DNA of 64,000 nucleotides from Fictibacillus gelatini DSM 15865 (GCF_000430745.1 NZ_AUMP01000001.1:124001-188000), one strand, 5' to 3'; shown: positions 53,042 through 62,661, counted from the stretch's first letter. A program made the numbers and translations. The notes: generated by a model not told the origin, from the letters alone.

Positions 53042-53698
53042 TCTATCTTCAGCATTCATATATTGATCATATTGGATATTTCTTTGAAATGACACGCTGT
53101 CGTCACCTCTGTAACCGTATATATCCGTTGAAGCGATCGCCTCGACCTGTTCGACATAGCCCATTCCGTCCTGGCTATCAATATTAGAAGAATCATCAAA
53201 CGTCATGCTGTTATCGTTATAAGAAGCAACAATATCATACGCATTTTGTTCGTTGTATTCCGCTTCATCACTGCCCGTATAATATTCTTCTTCCATATCA
53301 TGAATTACCTTTTCCTCAATGGGGCGATCATACCATTCGGCTTCATCATTCGGTGAAGCTTCTACCACCGTTCTTGCCGTAGGAATCGCTTCTAATCGCT
53401 CCATAGGAATAGGTTTGCCGGTCACTTCGCAAATTCCGTATGTCCCATTATCGATCCGTTGAATAGCGTCTTTTATATCCTCTAATTGTTCGCGCAAATG
53501 CTCACGCAGGCTCAAGTCTTTTTCTCTTTCATACAATTCCGTGCCTGAATCAGCCGGGTGGTTATCATATTGTGATAGCTCGCTCGTTGATTGATTTAAG
53601 CTTAATCCATGCCCAAATTCATCGTTATCTTTAAGCCTTTCTTCAATCCTCTTTTTTTCTTCCAACAATTGTTGCTTGATCTTGTCATATTTACCCAT
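53021..53698 (-). CDS. ylyA: YlyA, DksA/TraR-like protein without a zinc finger
   Basis: About 225 residues. The N-terminal half is a helical coiled coil (IKQQLLEEKKRIEERL, HLREQLEDIKDAIQRIDNGTYG) followed by GICEVTGKPIPMERLEAIP, the place where DksA/TraR proteins carry a four-cysteine zinc finger; only one cysteine remains. The C-terminal third is acidic and rich in Asp, Glu, Ser and Tyr. In B. subtilis YlyA sits at the same place and is reported to affect sigma-G-dependent expression. The ATG at 53698 follows GGAAGGAAG; longer starts lack a ribosome site. Confidence 0.9.
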   Translation of the reverse strand: MGKYDKIKQQLLEEKKRIEERLKDNDEFGHGLSLNQSTSELSQYDNHPADSGTELYEREKDLSLREHLREQLEDIKDAIQRIDNGTYGICEVTGKPIPMERLEAIPTARTVVEASPNDEAEWYDRPIEEKVIHDMEEEYYTGSDEAEYNEQNAYDIVASYNDNSMTFDDSSNIDSQDGMGYVEQVEAIASTDIYGYRGDDSVSFQRNIQYDQYMNAEDREDEYEE

Positions 53699-53763
53699 GT
53701 ACGATCTTCCTTCCGCCATCAATAGTCTGTTTTAGTTTGACCACATATGCGGAAATTATGAAC

Positions 53764-53785
53764 CCCCTGCAAATACATGCAGGGG
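53764..53785 (-). terminator. Hairpin after ileS
   Basis: Perfect 8-bp G/C-rich stem CCCCTGCA/TGCAGGGG with a 6-base loop lies just after the ileS stop. The following sequence on minus (GTTCATAATTT) is a poor U-tract, so it is a probable but weak terminator. Confidence 0.55.
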
Positions 53786-53792
53786 CTAGTTT

Positions 53793-56555
53793 TTACTGAT
53801 AATGTTTGGTTACGATATCAGCACATGAAACACAAAGTGTAGGATGATTCGGATCCTCTCCGACCGTATTCGAAACCACCCAGCAGCGCTCACAAGTCTC
53901 ACCGCTTGCCGGTTTTACCTCGATGGCAAGATGGTTAAATGATTTCGCAGCCTCAGGTGCTTTATTTTTCTCAGGGCCAATTTCCACTTGTGAGACGATA
54001 AACAATTTCTTTAAATCTTCCACATTTTCTAGCCATGTTTTAAGTTCCGGAGTCGGATATAACGTAATTGAAGCCGTCAATGATTTACCAATCACTTTTT
54101 CATTTCTAGCTTCTTCAAGCGCTTTAAGTACTTCATCACGTGCTTCCATAAATAAATCCCACTCTTTTTCAAGCTTTTCTGTGTTTGGAAGCTCTTTTAC
54201 CTTCGGCATATCGGTTAACTGTACGCTTTCCTCTTTTACCCCCGGGATGTAGCTCCATACTTCGTCAGCAGTATGTGCGAGGATCGGGGCAACTAATTTA
54301 GTAAGCGAAATTAACGTTTCATAAAGAACAGTCTGGATGCTCCGGCGTTTAGGATCATTTTCGGCATTAATGTATAACGTATCTTTTGCAATATCAAGGT
54401 AAAAGGCGCTTAAATCAATCGTACAGAAATTGTGGATCGCATTATAAACCGTTAAGAATTGATAATCGTTGTATCCGTTAAGCACTTTTTCTACCAGTTT
54501 ATTCAATTTTACAACCATATATTTGTCAAGATCGCTTAATTGTTCAAAAGGCACTGCATCTTTTTCAGGATTGAAATCATTTAAATTTCCAAGCAAGAAG
54601 CGAATGGTATTACGAATCTTCCGGTATACTTCAGCGACTTGCTTTAAAATATCATCCGAAACACGGACATCTGCCTGATAATCGACGGAGGATACCCAGA
54701 GGCGGATAATATCGGCTCCTAATTGTTTCATTACTTTAATCGGATCAATCACATTACCAATCGATTTGCTCATTTTCCGCCCTTCACCGTCTAATGCAAA
54801 GCCATGGCTGATGATCGTTTTATACGGCGCTTTTCCGGTAATCGCAACTGAAGTGGATAGGGATGAGTTAAACCAGCCGCGATATTGGTCAGAACCTTCC
54901 AAATAAACATCGGCCGGACGCTTGAGGTCATCACGCTCTTCCAATACGCTCCAGTGAGAAGATCCTGAATCAAACCAGACATCCATAATATCCGTTTCTT
55001 TTGTGAATTTGCCATTTGGGCTGTGCGGCGATGTAAAGCCTTCCGGCAGAAGGTCTTTCGCCTCGCGCTCAAACCAGATGTTTGAACCATGTTCGCGGAA
55101 AAGTTTCGCAACATGGCCGATCGTTTCTTCCGTCAAAATCGGCTCGCCATCTTCGCCGTAAAATACCGGGATCGGGACTCCCCATGCACGCTGACGGGAA
55201 ATACACCAATCTTCGCGGTCTTTAATCATATTATAAAGCCTTGTTTCACCCCATCCTGGATGCCAATTTACTTCTTTAATGGCGGCGAGAATTTGCTCGC
55301 GAATGCCTTTAATCGAAGCGAACCATTGGGCAGTCGCCCGGAAAATTACTGGCTTTTTCGTCCGCCAATCATGCGGGTAGGAGTGGGTGATAAAGCTCAG
55401 TTTAAGCAGTGCACCCTGTTCTTTCAGCTTTTCAGTGATCGGCTTATTTGCTTCATCATAAAATAGCCCTTCAAATCCCGGTGCTTCGTTTGTCATATAC
55501 CCGCGGTCATCGACAGGGCAAAGCACATCGAGATTGTACCGCCTTCCGACAAGGAAGTCGTCTTCCCCGTGTCCTGGCGCTGTATGGACACACCCTGTAC
55601 CGGCATCTGTCGTGACGTGTTCCCCGAGCATAACAAGGGAATCGCGATCATAAAACGGATGTTTTGCTACGACATATTCCAGTTCCTTACCTTTTACAGT
55701 CTGGATCACTTTCGCCTCTTCCCACTCAAGCTCTGCTCGAAGCGTCTCAAGCAAAGCTTCGGCAACTAAATATTTCTGTTCATTTACTTCAACAATCACA
55801 TAATCAAGGTCAGGATGAACTGAAATACCAAGGTTTGCTGGAATCGTCCAAGGGGTCGTTGTCCAGATGACGATGTTAACGTCAGTACTTAACACGCCGT
55901 TTCCGTCTTTCACCGGGAAAGCAACATAAATGGATGGGGACTTCTTGTCATAATACTCAATTTCCGCTTCAGCAAGCGCCGATTCTGAAGATGGCGACCA
56001 GTATACAGGCTTTTGCCCTTTATAAATCAATCCGCGTCTTGCCATTTCCCCAAACACTTCAATTTGGCGGGCTTCATAGTCTTTCGTTAATGTAATATAA
56101 GGATTCTCCCAATCTCCGCGAACGCCGAGACGTTTAAACTGCTCGCGCTGACGATCGACCTGGCTGAGCGCATATTCGGCGCATAAGCGACGAAATTCCG
56201 CGATCGACAACTCTTTTCGTTTCACTTTCCCGCTTTTTGTAAGAGCCGTTTCAATTGGAAGACCATGAGTATCCCAACCGGGTACATATGGGGCATTGAA
56301 TCCCGTCATCGATTTAAAACGAACAATGATATCTTTTAAAATTTTATTTTCCGCATGTCCAATATGAATATCGCCATTCGCATAAGGAGGTCCATCATGA
56401 AGGACGAACATCGGACGTCCCTTCGTATGCTCCTGAACCTTTTTATAAATGTCCATTTCTTCCCATTTGCTTTGGATTTCTGGTTCCCTCTGCGGCAAGT
56501 TGCCGCGCATTGGAAACTCTGTTTTTGGCATCAATAACGTATCTTTGTAATTCAT
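53793..56555 (-). CDS. ileS: Isoleucyl-tRNA synthetase
   Basis: A 920-residue class I synthetase of the bacterial type. [12 protein letters not shown] (HIGH box, about 57-68), the editing CP1 domain with [15 protein letters not shown] loop in [11 protein letters not shown], and a C-terminal zinc-binding CERCWVVS...CVSCADI. The zinc-finger tail places it in the common bacterial clade rather than the mupirocin-resistant type. Expression is set by the T-box upstream. Confidence 0.98.
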   Translation of the reverse strand: MNYKDTLLMPKTEFPMRGNLPQREPEIQSKWEEMDIYKKVQEHTKGRPMFVLHDGPPYANGDIHIGHAENKILKDIIVRFKSMTGFNAPYVPGWDTHGLPIETALTKSGKVKRKELSIAEFRRLCAEYALSQVDRQREQFKRLGVRGDWENPYITLTKDYEARQIEVFGEMARRGLIYKGQKPVYWSPSSESALAEAEIEYYDKKSPSIYVAFPVKDGNGVLSTDVNIVIWTTTPWTIPANLGISVHPDLDYVIVEVNEQKYLVAEALLETLRAELEWEEAKVIQTVKGKELEYVVAKHPFYDRDSLVMLGEHVTTDAGTGCVHTAPGHGEDDFLVGRRYNLDVLCPVDDRGYMTNEAPGFEGLFYDEANKPITEKLKEQGALLKLSFITHSYPHDWRTKKPVIFRATAQWFASIKGIREQILAAIKEVNWHPGWGETRLYNMIKDREDWCISRQRAWGVPIPVFYGEDGEPILTEETIGHVAKLFREHGSNIWFEREAKDLLPEGFTSPHSPNGKFTKETDIMDVWFDSGSSHWSVLEERDDLKRPADVYLEGSDQYRGWFNSSLSTSVAITGKAPYKTIISHGFALDGEGRKMSKSIGNVIDPIKVMKQLGADIIRLWVSSVDYQADVRVSDDILKQVAEVYRKIRNTIRFLLGNLNDFNPEKDAVPFEQLSDLDKYMVVKLNKLVEKVLNGYNDYQFLTVYNAIHNFCTIDLSAFYLDIAKDTLYINAENDPKRRSIQTVLYETLISLTKLVAPILAHTADEVWSYIPGVKEESVQLTDMPKVKELPNTEKLEKEWDLFMEARDEVLKALEEARNEKVIGKSLTASITLYPTPELKTWLENVEDLKKLFIVSQVEIGPEKNKAPEAAKSFNHLAIEVKPASGETCERCWVVSNTVGEDPNHPTLCVSCADIVTKHYQ

Positions 56556-56592
56556 AAAATTCCTCCTAAAACGATTAAATTATTTAAAAAAA

Positions 56593-56880
56593 CAAAAAAC
56601 CTTCTCGCCACTAAAGGGACGAGAAGGTTACCCGCGGTACCACCCTAATGAGCTTTCTATGTAAGAAAACCCGCTTGAATTCGTATCGTGAATGAACGTC
56701 TACACTTACTAAGGGTTTGGCTTATTCGAAAGCCTTTTCTACTGTTCGGCATAGAAACTCCGGGGTGATCTTCTGCACTCCGTCCTGCCGGGCTCACACC
56801 ATCTCCGGCTCGCTAAAAAAACAATTGAATGCATACTCTCCCCATCATAGTCATCACTATATAATTTTAATAAGATGTTT
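56593..56880 (-). promoter_or_regulatory. Isoleucine T-box riboswitch ahead of ileS
   Basis: The T-box core AGGGTGGTACCGCGG lies at 56646-56632 on minus, followed by the terminator ACCTTCTCG with its complement and a T run (56629-56594). In stem I the specifier region reads AGAAG-AUC-ACCCC, with the AUC codon at 56769-56767, an isoleucine codon. This gives read-through when tRNA-Ile is uncharged, as established for aminoacyl-tRNA synthetase leaders in Bacillus. Confidence 0.95.
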
Positions 56881-56886
56881 TAACAA

Positions 56887-56916
56887 AGTATATTCTATAT
56901 AAACGGAAATCGTCAA
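56887..56916 (-). promoter_or_regulatory. Sigma-A promoter of ileS
   Basis: The -35 is TTGACG (56916-56911), the -10 is TATACT (56892-56887), and the spacer is 18 bases, just upstream of the T-box leader and just after the divIVA stop. Confidence 0.75.
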
Positions 56917-56920
56917 GAAT

Positions 56921-57418
56921 TTATTTTATCTCCAATTTCAATTCATCAGATTCTTCCATTTGCTCAAGTGCATCCCAATCCTCGTTTTTTACCATTTCCA
57001 GCTGCGCTTCAATCAACATTCTGAATCGCGCGCGATAAACGGACGATTGCTTTTTCAATTCTTCAATCTCCATTTGAATCTTTCTTGATTTCGCAAGTGC
57101 ATCATTAATGATTCGGTCGGCGTTCTTTTCCGCTTCTTTAATAATAAGCCTTGCTTCTTTGTTGGCGTTGCGTTTTACTTCCTCCCCTGTTTCCTGGGCA
57201 ACAAGGATCGATTTATTTAACGTTTCTTCAATATTTTTGAAGTAAGCAAGTTGTTCTTCAAGTTTCTCTACTTTTTCTTCAAGGTCTTTCTTTTCACGAA
57301 TGACACTTTCAAAATCTTTAATCACTTGATCTAAAAAATCATTCACTTCATCTTCATTATATCCACGAAATCCTCTTGTAAACTCTTTATTATGAATATC
57401 CAACGGTGTTAAAGGCAT
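56921..57418 (-). CDS. divIVA: DivIVA, cell pole and septum curvature protein
   Basis: A 165-residue coiled-coil protein. The N-terminal lipid-binding domain MPLTPLDIHNKEFTRGFRGY and DEVNDFLDQVIKDFE is intact, with FTRGFRG containing the exposed Phe and the Arg that contact the membrane. It marks negatively curved membrane, recruits MinJ-MinCD and, in spores, RacA at the pole. GGAGGTGG precedes the ATG. End of the ylmC-H/sepF cluster. Confidence 0.96.
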   Translation of the reverse strand: MPLTPLDIHNKEFTRGFRGYNEDEVNDFLDQVIKDFESVIREKKDLEEKVEKLEEQLAYFKNIEETLNKSILVAQETGEEVKRNANKEARLIIKEAEKNADRIINDALAKSRKIQMEIEELKKQSSVYRARFRMLIEAQLEMVKNEDWDALEQMEESDELKLEIK

Positions 57419-57497
57419 AGTATGCCACCTCCACTAAAGCTTGGTGTTAATACGTTATTTCGACAATATTATCAGCATTCCTTCTATAAGTCTTAAA

Positions 57498-58271
57498 TTA
57501 TTTTAATATCCCATATTTAATTCGCCATTTTTCTTTCTTTGTTTTCCCTTCAACCGCAATCAATTTCGATCGGCCGAATCCGCGCAAAGATAAATAATCG
57601 CCTTCTTCTACTTGAAAGGAAGGCTCATCAATAATTTTCCAATTGACTTTTGCTTTTCCCTGTTGAATGAAGGGAACAACCCTGGAGCGCGATAAATTGT
57701 AAACTTCCGCAAGGACTCCATCGAGCCTTAAAGATGAGACCGTCCCCTCTTTTTCTTCAAAGGTTTCTACTTTTTGTATTAATTCACTCTCAGCAATATC
57801 GAAAAGCTTGACAGTTGCCTTTCCGATTTTTTGCAAATTCATTTTGACATAATCAGAAATTTCACGGGCGACAATCAATTGAATCTTTTCATCTTCAAGT
57901 AAAATATCACCGAATTTTTCTCGTTTTACTCCGATGTTCAAAATAGCTCCAAGGACGTCGCGATGGTTGATTGTAACGAACCTGGCGGGATAATGAACTT
58001 CGATAGCGGCCACCTCGTAATCGCTTTGTTCTGGTTCATAGTACGAGGGATAAATTAACGCCCGTTTTCGCTCACAATAAGAAGAGCCTCCCCAAAATGA
58101 GAGGCGCACATCCGCATCTTTGCCGATTATCTGTGTAACGATTTGCTGCTGTCTTGGATCAAGAAAATCGGTTAATTTCATTGCATACCGATTCATGGCG
58201 TACTCTTTCCATTCTAGAACTTGATCGACGAACGCATATTCATCCGGACGGAAATGTTGATATATGCTCAT
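57498..58271 (-). CDS. ylmH: YlmH, S4-domain RNA-binding protein
   Basis: A 257-residue protein with an N-terminal YlmH/RRM-like part (PRQQQIVTQIIG, LSFWGGSSYCERKRALIYP) and a C-terminal S4 domain (LDGVLAEVYNLSRSRVVPFIQQGKAKVNW). YlmH has been implicated as an RqcP-like factor helping RqcH-dependent alanine tailing on 50S subunits in B. subtilis. In the sepF-ylmG-ylmH-divIVA cluster. Confidence 0.93.
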   Translation of the reverse strand: MSIYQHFRPDEYAFVDQVLEWKEYAMNRYAMKLTDFLDPRQQQIVTQIIGKDADVRLSFWGGSSYCERKRALIYPSYYEPEQSDYEVAAIEVHYPARFVTINHRDVLGAILNIGVKREKFGDILLEDEKIQLIVAREISDYVKMNLQKIGKATVKLFDIAESELIQKVETFEEKEGTVSSLRLDGVLAEVYNLSRSRVVPFIQQGKAKVNWKIIDEPSFQVEEGDYLSLRGFGRSKLIAVEGKTKKEKWRIKYGILK

Positions 58272-58281
58272 AAGCTACCCC

Positions 58282-58566
58282 TTATCCAAAATGAGTGTAA
58301 TACATTTCCACTAATGCTCTTACTCCGGTCGATGCCAGATTTAACACCAAAAAGGCTGCAATTGGCGAAATATCGATCATCCCGCCAATCGGAGGTATGA
58401 TTCTCCGGAAAGGAGATAAAAAAGGTTCAACAATCCTCGCTAAAAATTGACCGATCGAGCTATTCTGGGCGTTCGGAAACCACGATAACAGTATGTAAGC
58501 AATCATTATATAGGAATAGATTTCCATTAACCGTATCATCCAACTCCCGATCTCTGCTACTAACAA
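58282..58566 (-). CDS. ylmG: YggT-family membrane protein YlmG
   Basis: A 94-residue protein with two membrane segments: MRLMEIYSYIMIAYILLSWF near the start and ISPIAAFLVLNLASTGV-like at the end, separated by the conserved RIVEPFLSPFRRIIPPIGG stretch. YggT/CCB3-type proteins are linked to division and nucleoid or cytochrome placement in several groups; the function in Bacillus is not settled. Between sepF and ylmH. Confidence 0.92.
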   Translation of the reverse strand: MLVAEIGSWMIRLMEIYSYIMIAYILLSWFPNAQNSSIGQFLARIVEPFLSPFRRIIPPIGGMIDISPIAAFLVLNLASTGVRALVEMYYTHFG

Positions 58567-58581
58567 AATACATCACCCTTG

Positions 58582-59016
58582 TTATTTTTCGTCATCAATT
58601 ATTTCTGAAATGGAACCAGAAACATCCACATTTTCAGGCGTACATAAAAACGTATTAGGCCCAAGCTTTTGAATGTCGCCTCCAATGGCATACACTGTAC
58701 CGCTTAAAAAATCGACAATCCGTTTCGCCTGGTCATGTGGCATTCGTTGTAAATTGATAACGACCGAACGACGATTTTTTAATTGGTCAGCGATATCTTG
58801 CGCCTCGGAATATAGCCGTGGTTCAACAAGAACAACTTTTGATTGCTGGTGAACGCTTTGCAGGCTGACGACATTTTGTTTTCCTTTTTTTAAAGGGACA
58901 GCTGGCCGCACTTCTTCCTCTTCTTCTACCATATTGCCCTCATCATAGCTTTCTTCATACTCGTATTCTTCTTCGTCAAGATCAAAAAAGCGCTTGAATT
59001 TCCCTTTTAAGCCCAT
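58582..59016 (-). CDS. sepF: SepF, FtsZ-associated division protein
   Basis: A 144-residue protein. An N-terminal membrane-targeting helix ([13 protein letters not shown]), an acidic low-complexity linker ([21 protein letters not shown] region) and the C-terminal SepF core with [25 protein letters not shown] and [15 protein letters not shown]. It anchors FtsZ filaments to the membrane and shapes the septum, in partial overlap with FtsA. Confidence 0.96.
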   Translation of the reverse strand: MGLKGKFKRFFDLDEEEYEYEESYDEGNMVEEEEEVRPAVPLKKGKQNVVSLQSVHQQSKVVLVEPRLYSEAQDIADQLKNRRSVVINLQRMPHDQAKRIVDFLSGTVYAIGGDIQKLGPNTFLCTPENVDVSGSISEIIDDEK

Positions 59017-59028
59017 TCTTTACACCTC

Positions 59029-59706
59029 CTAAAATTCTTTTCCGACTAAACTTGTCCCAATTCGAACAAAGGTTGCCCCTTCTTCAACAGCGATCGTATA
59101 ATCGTTAGACATTCCCATTGACAATTCCGTACAAGGAGCATATTCGTAATTCTTTTGTTGAATCATTTTTTGAAGCTGTTTCAATTGGTTAAAAACAGAT
59201 CTTAGTACATCTTCATTTTCCGTAAATGGCGCCATCGTCATCAAGCCGACAATCCGTATGTTTGGATAGTCCTTCATACGATCGATAAATGCCTCCACCT
59301 CGCGGGTAGGAAGTCCATGTTTTGATTCTTCTCCTGAAACATTGACTTGAACAAAACATTGGATGATGCGATCGGCACGCTTATTAATTTCTTTTGCGAG
59401 CGAAAGACGGTCAAGTGAATGAATATAATCGACATAAGGGAGAACTTCCTTCACTTTTCTTGATTGCAAAGTCCCAATGAAATGCCATTTTACATCGCCT
59501 TCTATCGCCTTATATTTTTCCATCAGTCCTTCAGGGCGGTTTTCCCCAATATGGCGAATTCCTGCAGATACCGCCTTCTGTGCAGTTTCGACACTCACAT
59601 ACTTCGTTACCGCAATGATTTTAACGTCGTCTGTCGTTCTGTTTTTTTTTCGGCATGCTCGCTCGATATTTGAATTGATTTCCACTAAATTTTCTTGAAT
59701 ATTCAA
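59029..59706 (-). CDS. ylmE: Pyridoxal phosphate homeostasis protein YlmE (YggS family)
   Basis: A 225-residue PLP-binding protein with a single alanine-racemase-like barrel. The PLP lysine is in IIAVTKYVS, and HFIGTLQSRK, LSMGMSNDY and VRIGTSLVG are typical. Members keep free PLP levels and affect amino acid metabolism; no catalytic reaction is known. Overlaps neither neighbour, between pgeF and sepF. Confidence 0.93.
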   Translation of the reverse strand: MNIQENLVEINSNIERACRKKNRTTDDVKIIAVTKYVSVETAQKAVSAGIRHIGENRPEGLMEKYKAIEGDVKWHFIGTLQSRKVKEVLPYVDYIHSLDRLSLAKEINKRADRIIQCFVQVNVSGEESKHGLPTREVEAFIDRMKDYPNIRIVGLMTMAPFTENEDVLRSVFNQLKQLQKMIQQKNYEYAPCTELSMGMSNDYTIAVEEGATFVRIGTSLVGKEF

Positions 59707-59724
59707 TCTGTATGACTTCTCCTT

Positions 59725-60540
59725 TCAAAACAAACCGACATAACTCATTATCCGGCCCGTCCGCCCGGATTCTGCCCGATGCGAAAAAAACACATCATTA
59801 TTGCAGCTTGTACAATAAGACGTAACCGCAATGTTCTCAGCTAAAACGCCTTCATGGATTAATAAAAGCCTGTTTGTTTCTTGCAAGCTTAACTTGTATG
59901 TATTTTCATCTGTTTGTTTGTATGGCTTTGGCAAAACTCCGCCAAGTGCCTCATCCACCTTTCGAATGACCAGAGAATCAACTTCGTAACAGCATTGCCC
60001 GATCGATGGTCCAATAGCAACATGAATTTCTTTTGCTTCAATATGCTCTTCCGTAACCCATGTCCTGATCATTTTAGGGCCAATTAAATCGACCGTCCCC
60101 CTCCAACCGGCATGTGCCAGACCAATAAGCTTAAGCCGAGGAGCAAAAAAATATAGAGGGACACAATCTGCATATAATGAGGTGAGCAATACTCCATGCT
60201 CGGAAGTATAAATTCCGTCCGTTCCACGAATGGCGCTATCCAGATCGCGTGCCCCGAGTCCAGCATGCTCTTTTGTTACTTTTGCAATCTTCGACTCATG
60301 CACCTGCTCCGTTCCAATCCACTGATCAAGAGGGAAGTTTAACATTCGACTTACTTTTTCCCGGTTAAGAAGGACATGTTGCTTATTGTCCTCTACATGA
60401 AATCCCATATTTAAGGATGAGAAAGGCTTTTTGCTAAATCCTGATTGTCTTGTTGTAATACCCGCAATGATACTCGGATCAATTGTTTTCCAAAGATCCA
60501 ATTCATAAACGAGACGATTTTTTCGGAATGGCTCTGACAT
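59725..60540 (-). CDS. pgeF: Laccase-domain protein YlmD (PgeF), purine nucleoside phosphorylase-like
   Basis: A 271-residue protein of the DUF152/YfiH family. The metal-binding histidines and cysteine are in EQVHES, YADCVPLYF and HAGWRGTVD. Family members have been shown to be adenosine deaminase/purine nucleoside phosphorylases and in some bacteria help peptidoglycan editing (PgeF). Which role applies here is not clear. Conserved as second in the ylmC-ylmH string. Confidence 0.9.
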   Translation of the reverse strand: MSEPFRKNRLVYELDLWKTIDPSIIAGITTRQSGFSKKPFSSLNMGFHVEDNKQHVLLNREKVSRMLNFPLDQWIGTEQVHESKIAKVTKEHAGLGARDLDSAIRGTDGIYTSEHGVLLTSLYADCVPLYFFAPRLKLIGLAHAGWRGTVDLIGPKMIRTWVTEEHIEAKEIHVAIGPSIGQCCYEVDSLVIRKVDEALGGVLPKPYKQTDENTYKLSLQETNRLLLIHEGVLAENIAVTSYCTSCNNDVFFSHRAESGRTGRIMSYVGLF

Positions 60541-60630
60541 AGTGACACTCCATTCGTTAAAATACCCGAAATAAGATTATTATTACGGATATTTTAACAT
60601 ATTTTGCTGAAGGAAACGTAGAAAATTCAA

Positions 60631-60918
60631 TTATTTTTTCACTTGATCAAACGGTTCTTTTATATATTCATTCATATCTTTTGTATCCATATGCCTTACT
60701 AAGATCACGTCCGTTCCTATTTTAACAATGTTTTTCCACGGAATAACGATATCGCTCTCCCGTGAAAAAAATCCGAGCATTTTTCCAGCGCCAGGAATAA
60801 TCAGTGCCTCAATTTTACCGGTATTTAGATTAATTTCTAAGTCGGCAATATGGCCAAGTTTTTTCCCATTTGCTACATTAACAACATCCTTCACTTGAAA
60901 GTCCGATATTTTAATCAT
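60631..60918 (-). CDS. ylmC: PRC-barrel protein YlmC/YmxH
   Basis: A 95-residue PRC-barrel domain. DFQVKDVVNVANGKKLGHIADLEIN at the start and GAGKMLGFF...VIPWKNIVKIGTDVILV later match the YlmC/YmxH family, found mostly in spore-formers. The function is unknown. It starts the ylmC-divIVA group just after sigG, with GGCGGGG upstream of the ATG. Confidence 0.9.
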   Translation of the reverse strand: MIKISDFQVKDVVNVANGKKLGHIADLEINLNTGKIEALIIPGAGKMLGFFSRESDIVIPWKNIVKIGTDVILVRHMDTKDMNEYIKEPFDQVKK

Positions 60919-60949
60919 TTTATCCCCGCCCTTCTATAACTACTATATG

Positions 60950-61005
60950 AGCCGAACAGGCTAAAATTGCTTCGCAATTTCTGGGAATCAGCTTTTGCCG
61001 ATTCC
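60950..61005 (-). repeat. Three short stem-loops between sigG and ylmC
   Basis: Inverted repeats in series: AGCC/GGCT (60950-60962), AAATTGC/GCAATTT with a TTC loop (60964-60980), and a 9-bp stem GGAATCGGC with a G-U pair and AAAA loop on minus (60984-61005). They lie downstream of the sigG terminator and upstream of ylmC. Confidence 0.6.
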
Positions 61006-61009
61006 TCAT

Positions 61010-61035
61010 AAAAAAAACCCGCATTAGCGGGTTTT
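61010..61035 (-). terminator. Terminator after sigG
   Basis: Stem AAAACCCGC/GCGGGTTTT with an ATTA loop, followed on minus by a run of eight T. It lies directly after the sigG stop. Confidence 0.88.
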
Positions 61036-61038
61036 AGG

Positions 61039-61821
61039 TTAACTGCTTTGGATATTTTTATTCATTTGTGAAATGGCTGCTTTTTCAAGCCGTGAAACTT
61101 GCGCTTGAGAAATTCCGATTTCATCTGCGACTTCCATTTGTGTTTTGCCTTGAAAGAAACGCATTGTCAAAATCAACTTCTCTCGCTCATTTAATCTTCG
61201 CATCGCTTCTTTTAATGCAATTTCTTCAATCCATTGAAAATCTTTTGCTTTCTCATCGCTTATTTGATCCATTACATAAATTGGATCTCCCCCGTCATTG
61301 TAGATCGGTTCGAATAAAGACACCGGGTCTTGAATCGCATCGAGGGCAAAAACAACTTCTTCTTTTGGAACATCTAATACTTCAGCAATTTGTTGGGCGG
61401 TCGGTTCTCGTGACAGCTTGTTCATTAATTGATCACGCACTTGCAGCGCCTTATAGGCAATATCCCTCAGTGATCTTGAGACGCGAATCGGGTTATTGTC
61501 CCTTAGATAACGCCTGATTTCACCAATAATCATTGGAACAGCATAAGTTGAAAACTTAACGTTTTGTCCAAGGTCAAAATTATCAATGGATTTCATAAGA
61601 CCGATACAACCAACCTGGAACAAATCATCCACAAACTCCCCGCGATTATTAAACCGTTGAATGACGCTCAAGACGAGCCTTAAATTTCCATTAATTAATG
61701 TATCGCGTGCAGTAGGATCCCCGTTTTGCATTTTCTTGAATAGTTCGCGCATTTCAGGGTTTTTTAAAACCGGAAGCTTAGATGTGTCTACTCCGCAGAT
61801 CTCTACTTTATTTCGGGTCAA
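61039..61821 (-). CDS. sigG: RNA polymerase sigma-G factor (late forespore)
   Basis: A 260-residue sigma factor of the SigF/SigG class. Region 2 (NLRLVLSVIQRF, FQVGCIGLMKSIDNFDLGQNVKFSTYAVPMIIGEIRRYLRD), region 3 and region 4 helix-turn-helix (TQMEVADEIGISQAQVSRLEK) are intact. It controls late forespore genes such as the ssp genes. It begins at a UUG (MTRNKVEICGV); the ribosome site AGGAGG can pair with an upstream CTCCT. Placed after sigE as in all Bacillus. Confidence 0.97.
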   Translation of the reverse strand: MTRNKVEICGVDTSKLPVLKNPEMRELFKKMQNGDPTARDTLINGNLRLVLSVIQRFNNRGEFVDDLFQVGCIGLMKSIDNFDLGQNVKFSTYAVPMIIGEIRRYLRDNNPIRVSRSLRDIAYKALQVRDQLMNKLSREPTAQQIAEVLDVPKEEVVFALDAIQDPVSLFEPIYNDGGDPIYVMDQISDEKAKDFQWIEEIALKEAMRRLNEREKLILTMRFFQGKTQMEVADEIGISQAQVSRLEKAAISQMNKNIQSS

Positions 61822-61856
61822 CGTATTTCCCTCCTACCAGGAGTTTTTTGTCAAAA

Positions 61857-61887
61857 TTAAGTATCTCCTTAGGCAGGATTTTTATGC
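61857..61887 (-). promoter_or_regulatory. Possible sigma-F/sigma-G promoter of sigG
   Basis: GCATA (61887-61883) as -35, and GGAGATACTTAA (61868-61857) as -10, which fits the GGnnAnAMT core of sigma-F and sigma-G promoters. The gap between them, 14 bases, is a little shorter than I would expect. Forespore transcription of sigG by sigma-F and then sigma-G is established. Confidence 0.5.
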
Positions 61888-61917
61888 ACGACCCAAAATG
61901 TGTTTATTGTAATTTTT

Positions 61918-62637
61918 TTACACCATTTTGTTGAACTCTTTTTGCAATCGCTTTATGATTCGTTTTTCTAAACGAGAAATATACGATTGAGAAATGCCTA
62001 ACATATCCGCGACATCTTTTTGTGTCTTTTCTTCTCCGCCGGATAAACCGAATCGAAGTTCCATAATTTGTTTTTCTCTGTCATTTAATGTGAATAATGC
62101 TTTTAATAAAAGTTTTCTGTCTACATTTGCTTCGAGGCGTTTAGTAATGATGTCATCTTCGGTGCCGAGGACATCGGACAAGAGGAGTTCATTCCCATCC
62201 CAATCCACATTTAGCGGCTCATCAAAGGAAACCTCTGAACGTGTTTTATTATTTCTCCTTAAATACATTAAAATTTCATTTTCAATACATCGCGAAGCGT
62301 ATGTCGCAAGCTTAATTTTCTTTTCCGGATTAAACGTATTCACTGCTTTAATCAAGCCAATTGTGCCAATGCTAATTAAATCTTCAATATTGATTCCCGT
62401 ATTTTCAAACTTGCGGGCAATATAAACGACAAGTCGCAAGTTACGTTCAATCAATAGCGATTTTGCGGCCTTATCCCCTGTTGGAAGTTTTTCTAAGAGA
62501 AGCGCCTCTTCTTCTTTTGTTAAAGGGGGTGGAAGGGCCTCATTTCCTCCAATATAATAAATTTCATCACTTTTAATTCGGAGCTTTATCAGTAATTTAT
62601 ACCAGAACAATGTAAGTTTTATGCGCAATTTAGCCAT
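61918..62637 (-). CDS. sigE: RNA polymerase pro-sigma-E factor (early mother cell)
   Basis: A 239-residue precursor of sigma-E. The N-terminal amphipathic pro-sequence [20 protein letters not shown] precedes [12 protein letters not shown], and SpoIIGA is expected to cut at about residue 27. Region 2 ([22 protein letters not shown]) and region 4 ([22 protein letters not shown]) closely resemble B. subtilis. The ATG at 62637 follows AAAGGGGAG; the longer frame from 62655 has no ribosome site. Follows spoIIGA by 24 bases. Confidence 0.97.
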   Translation of the reverse strand: MAKLRIKLTLFWYKLLIKLRIKSDEIYYIGGNEALPPPLTKEEEALLLEKLPTGDKAAKSLLIERNLRLVVYIARKFENTGINIEDLISIGTIGLIKAVNTFNPEKKIKLATYASRCIENEILMYLRRNNKTRSEVSFDEPLNVDWDGNELLLSDVLGTEDDIITKRLEANVDRKLLLKALFTLNDREKQIMELRFGLSGGEEKTQKDVADMLGISQSYISRLEKRIIKRLQKEFNKMV

Positions 62638-62661
62638 AGAGACTCCCCTTTCCAATCAAAC

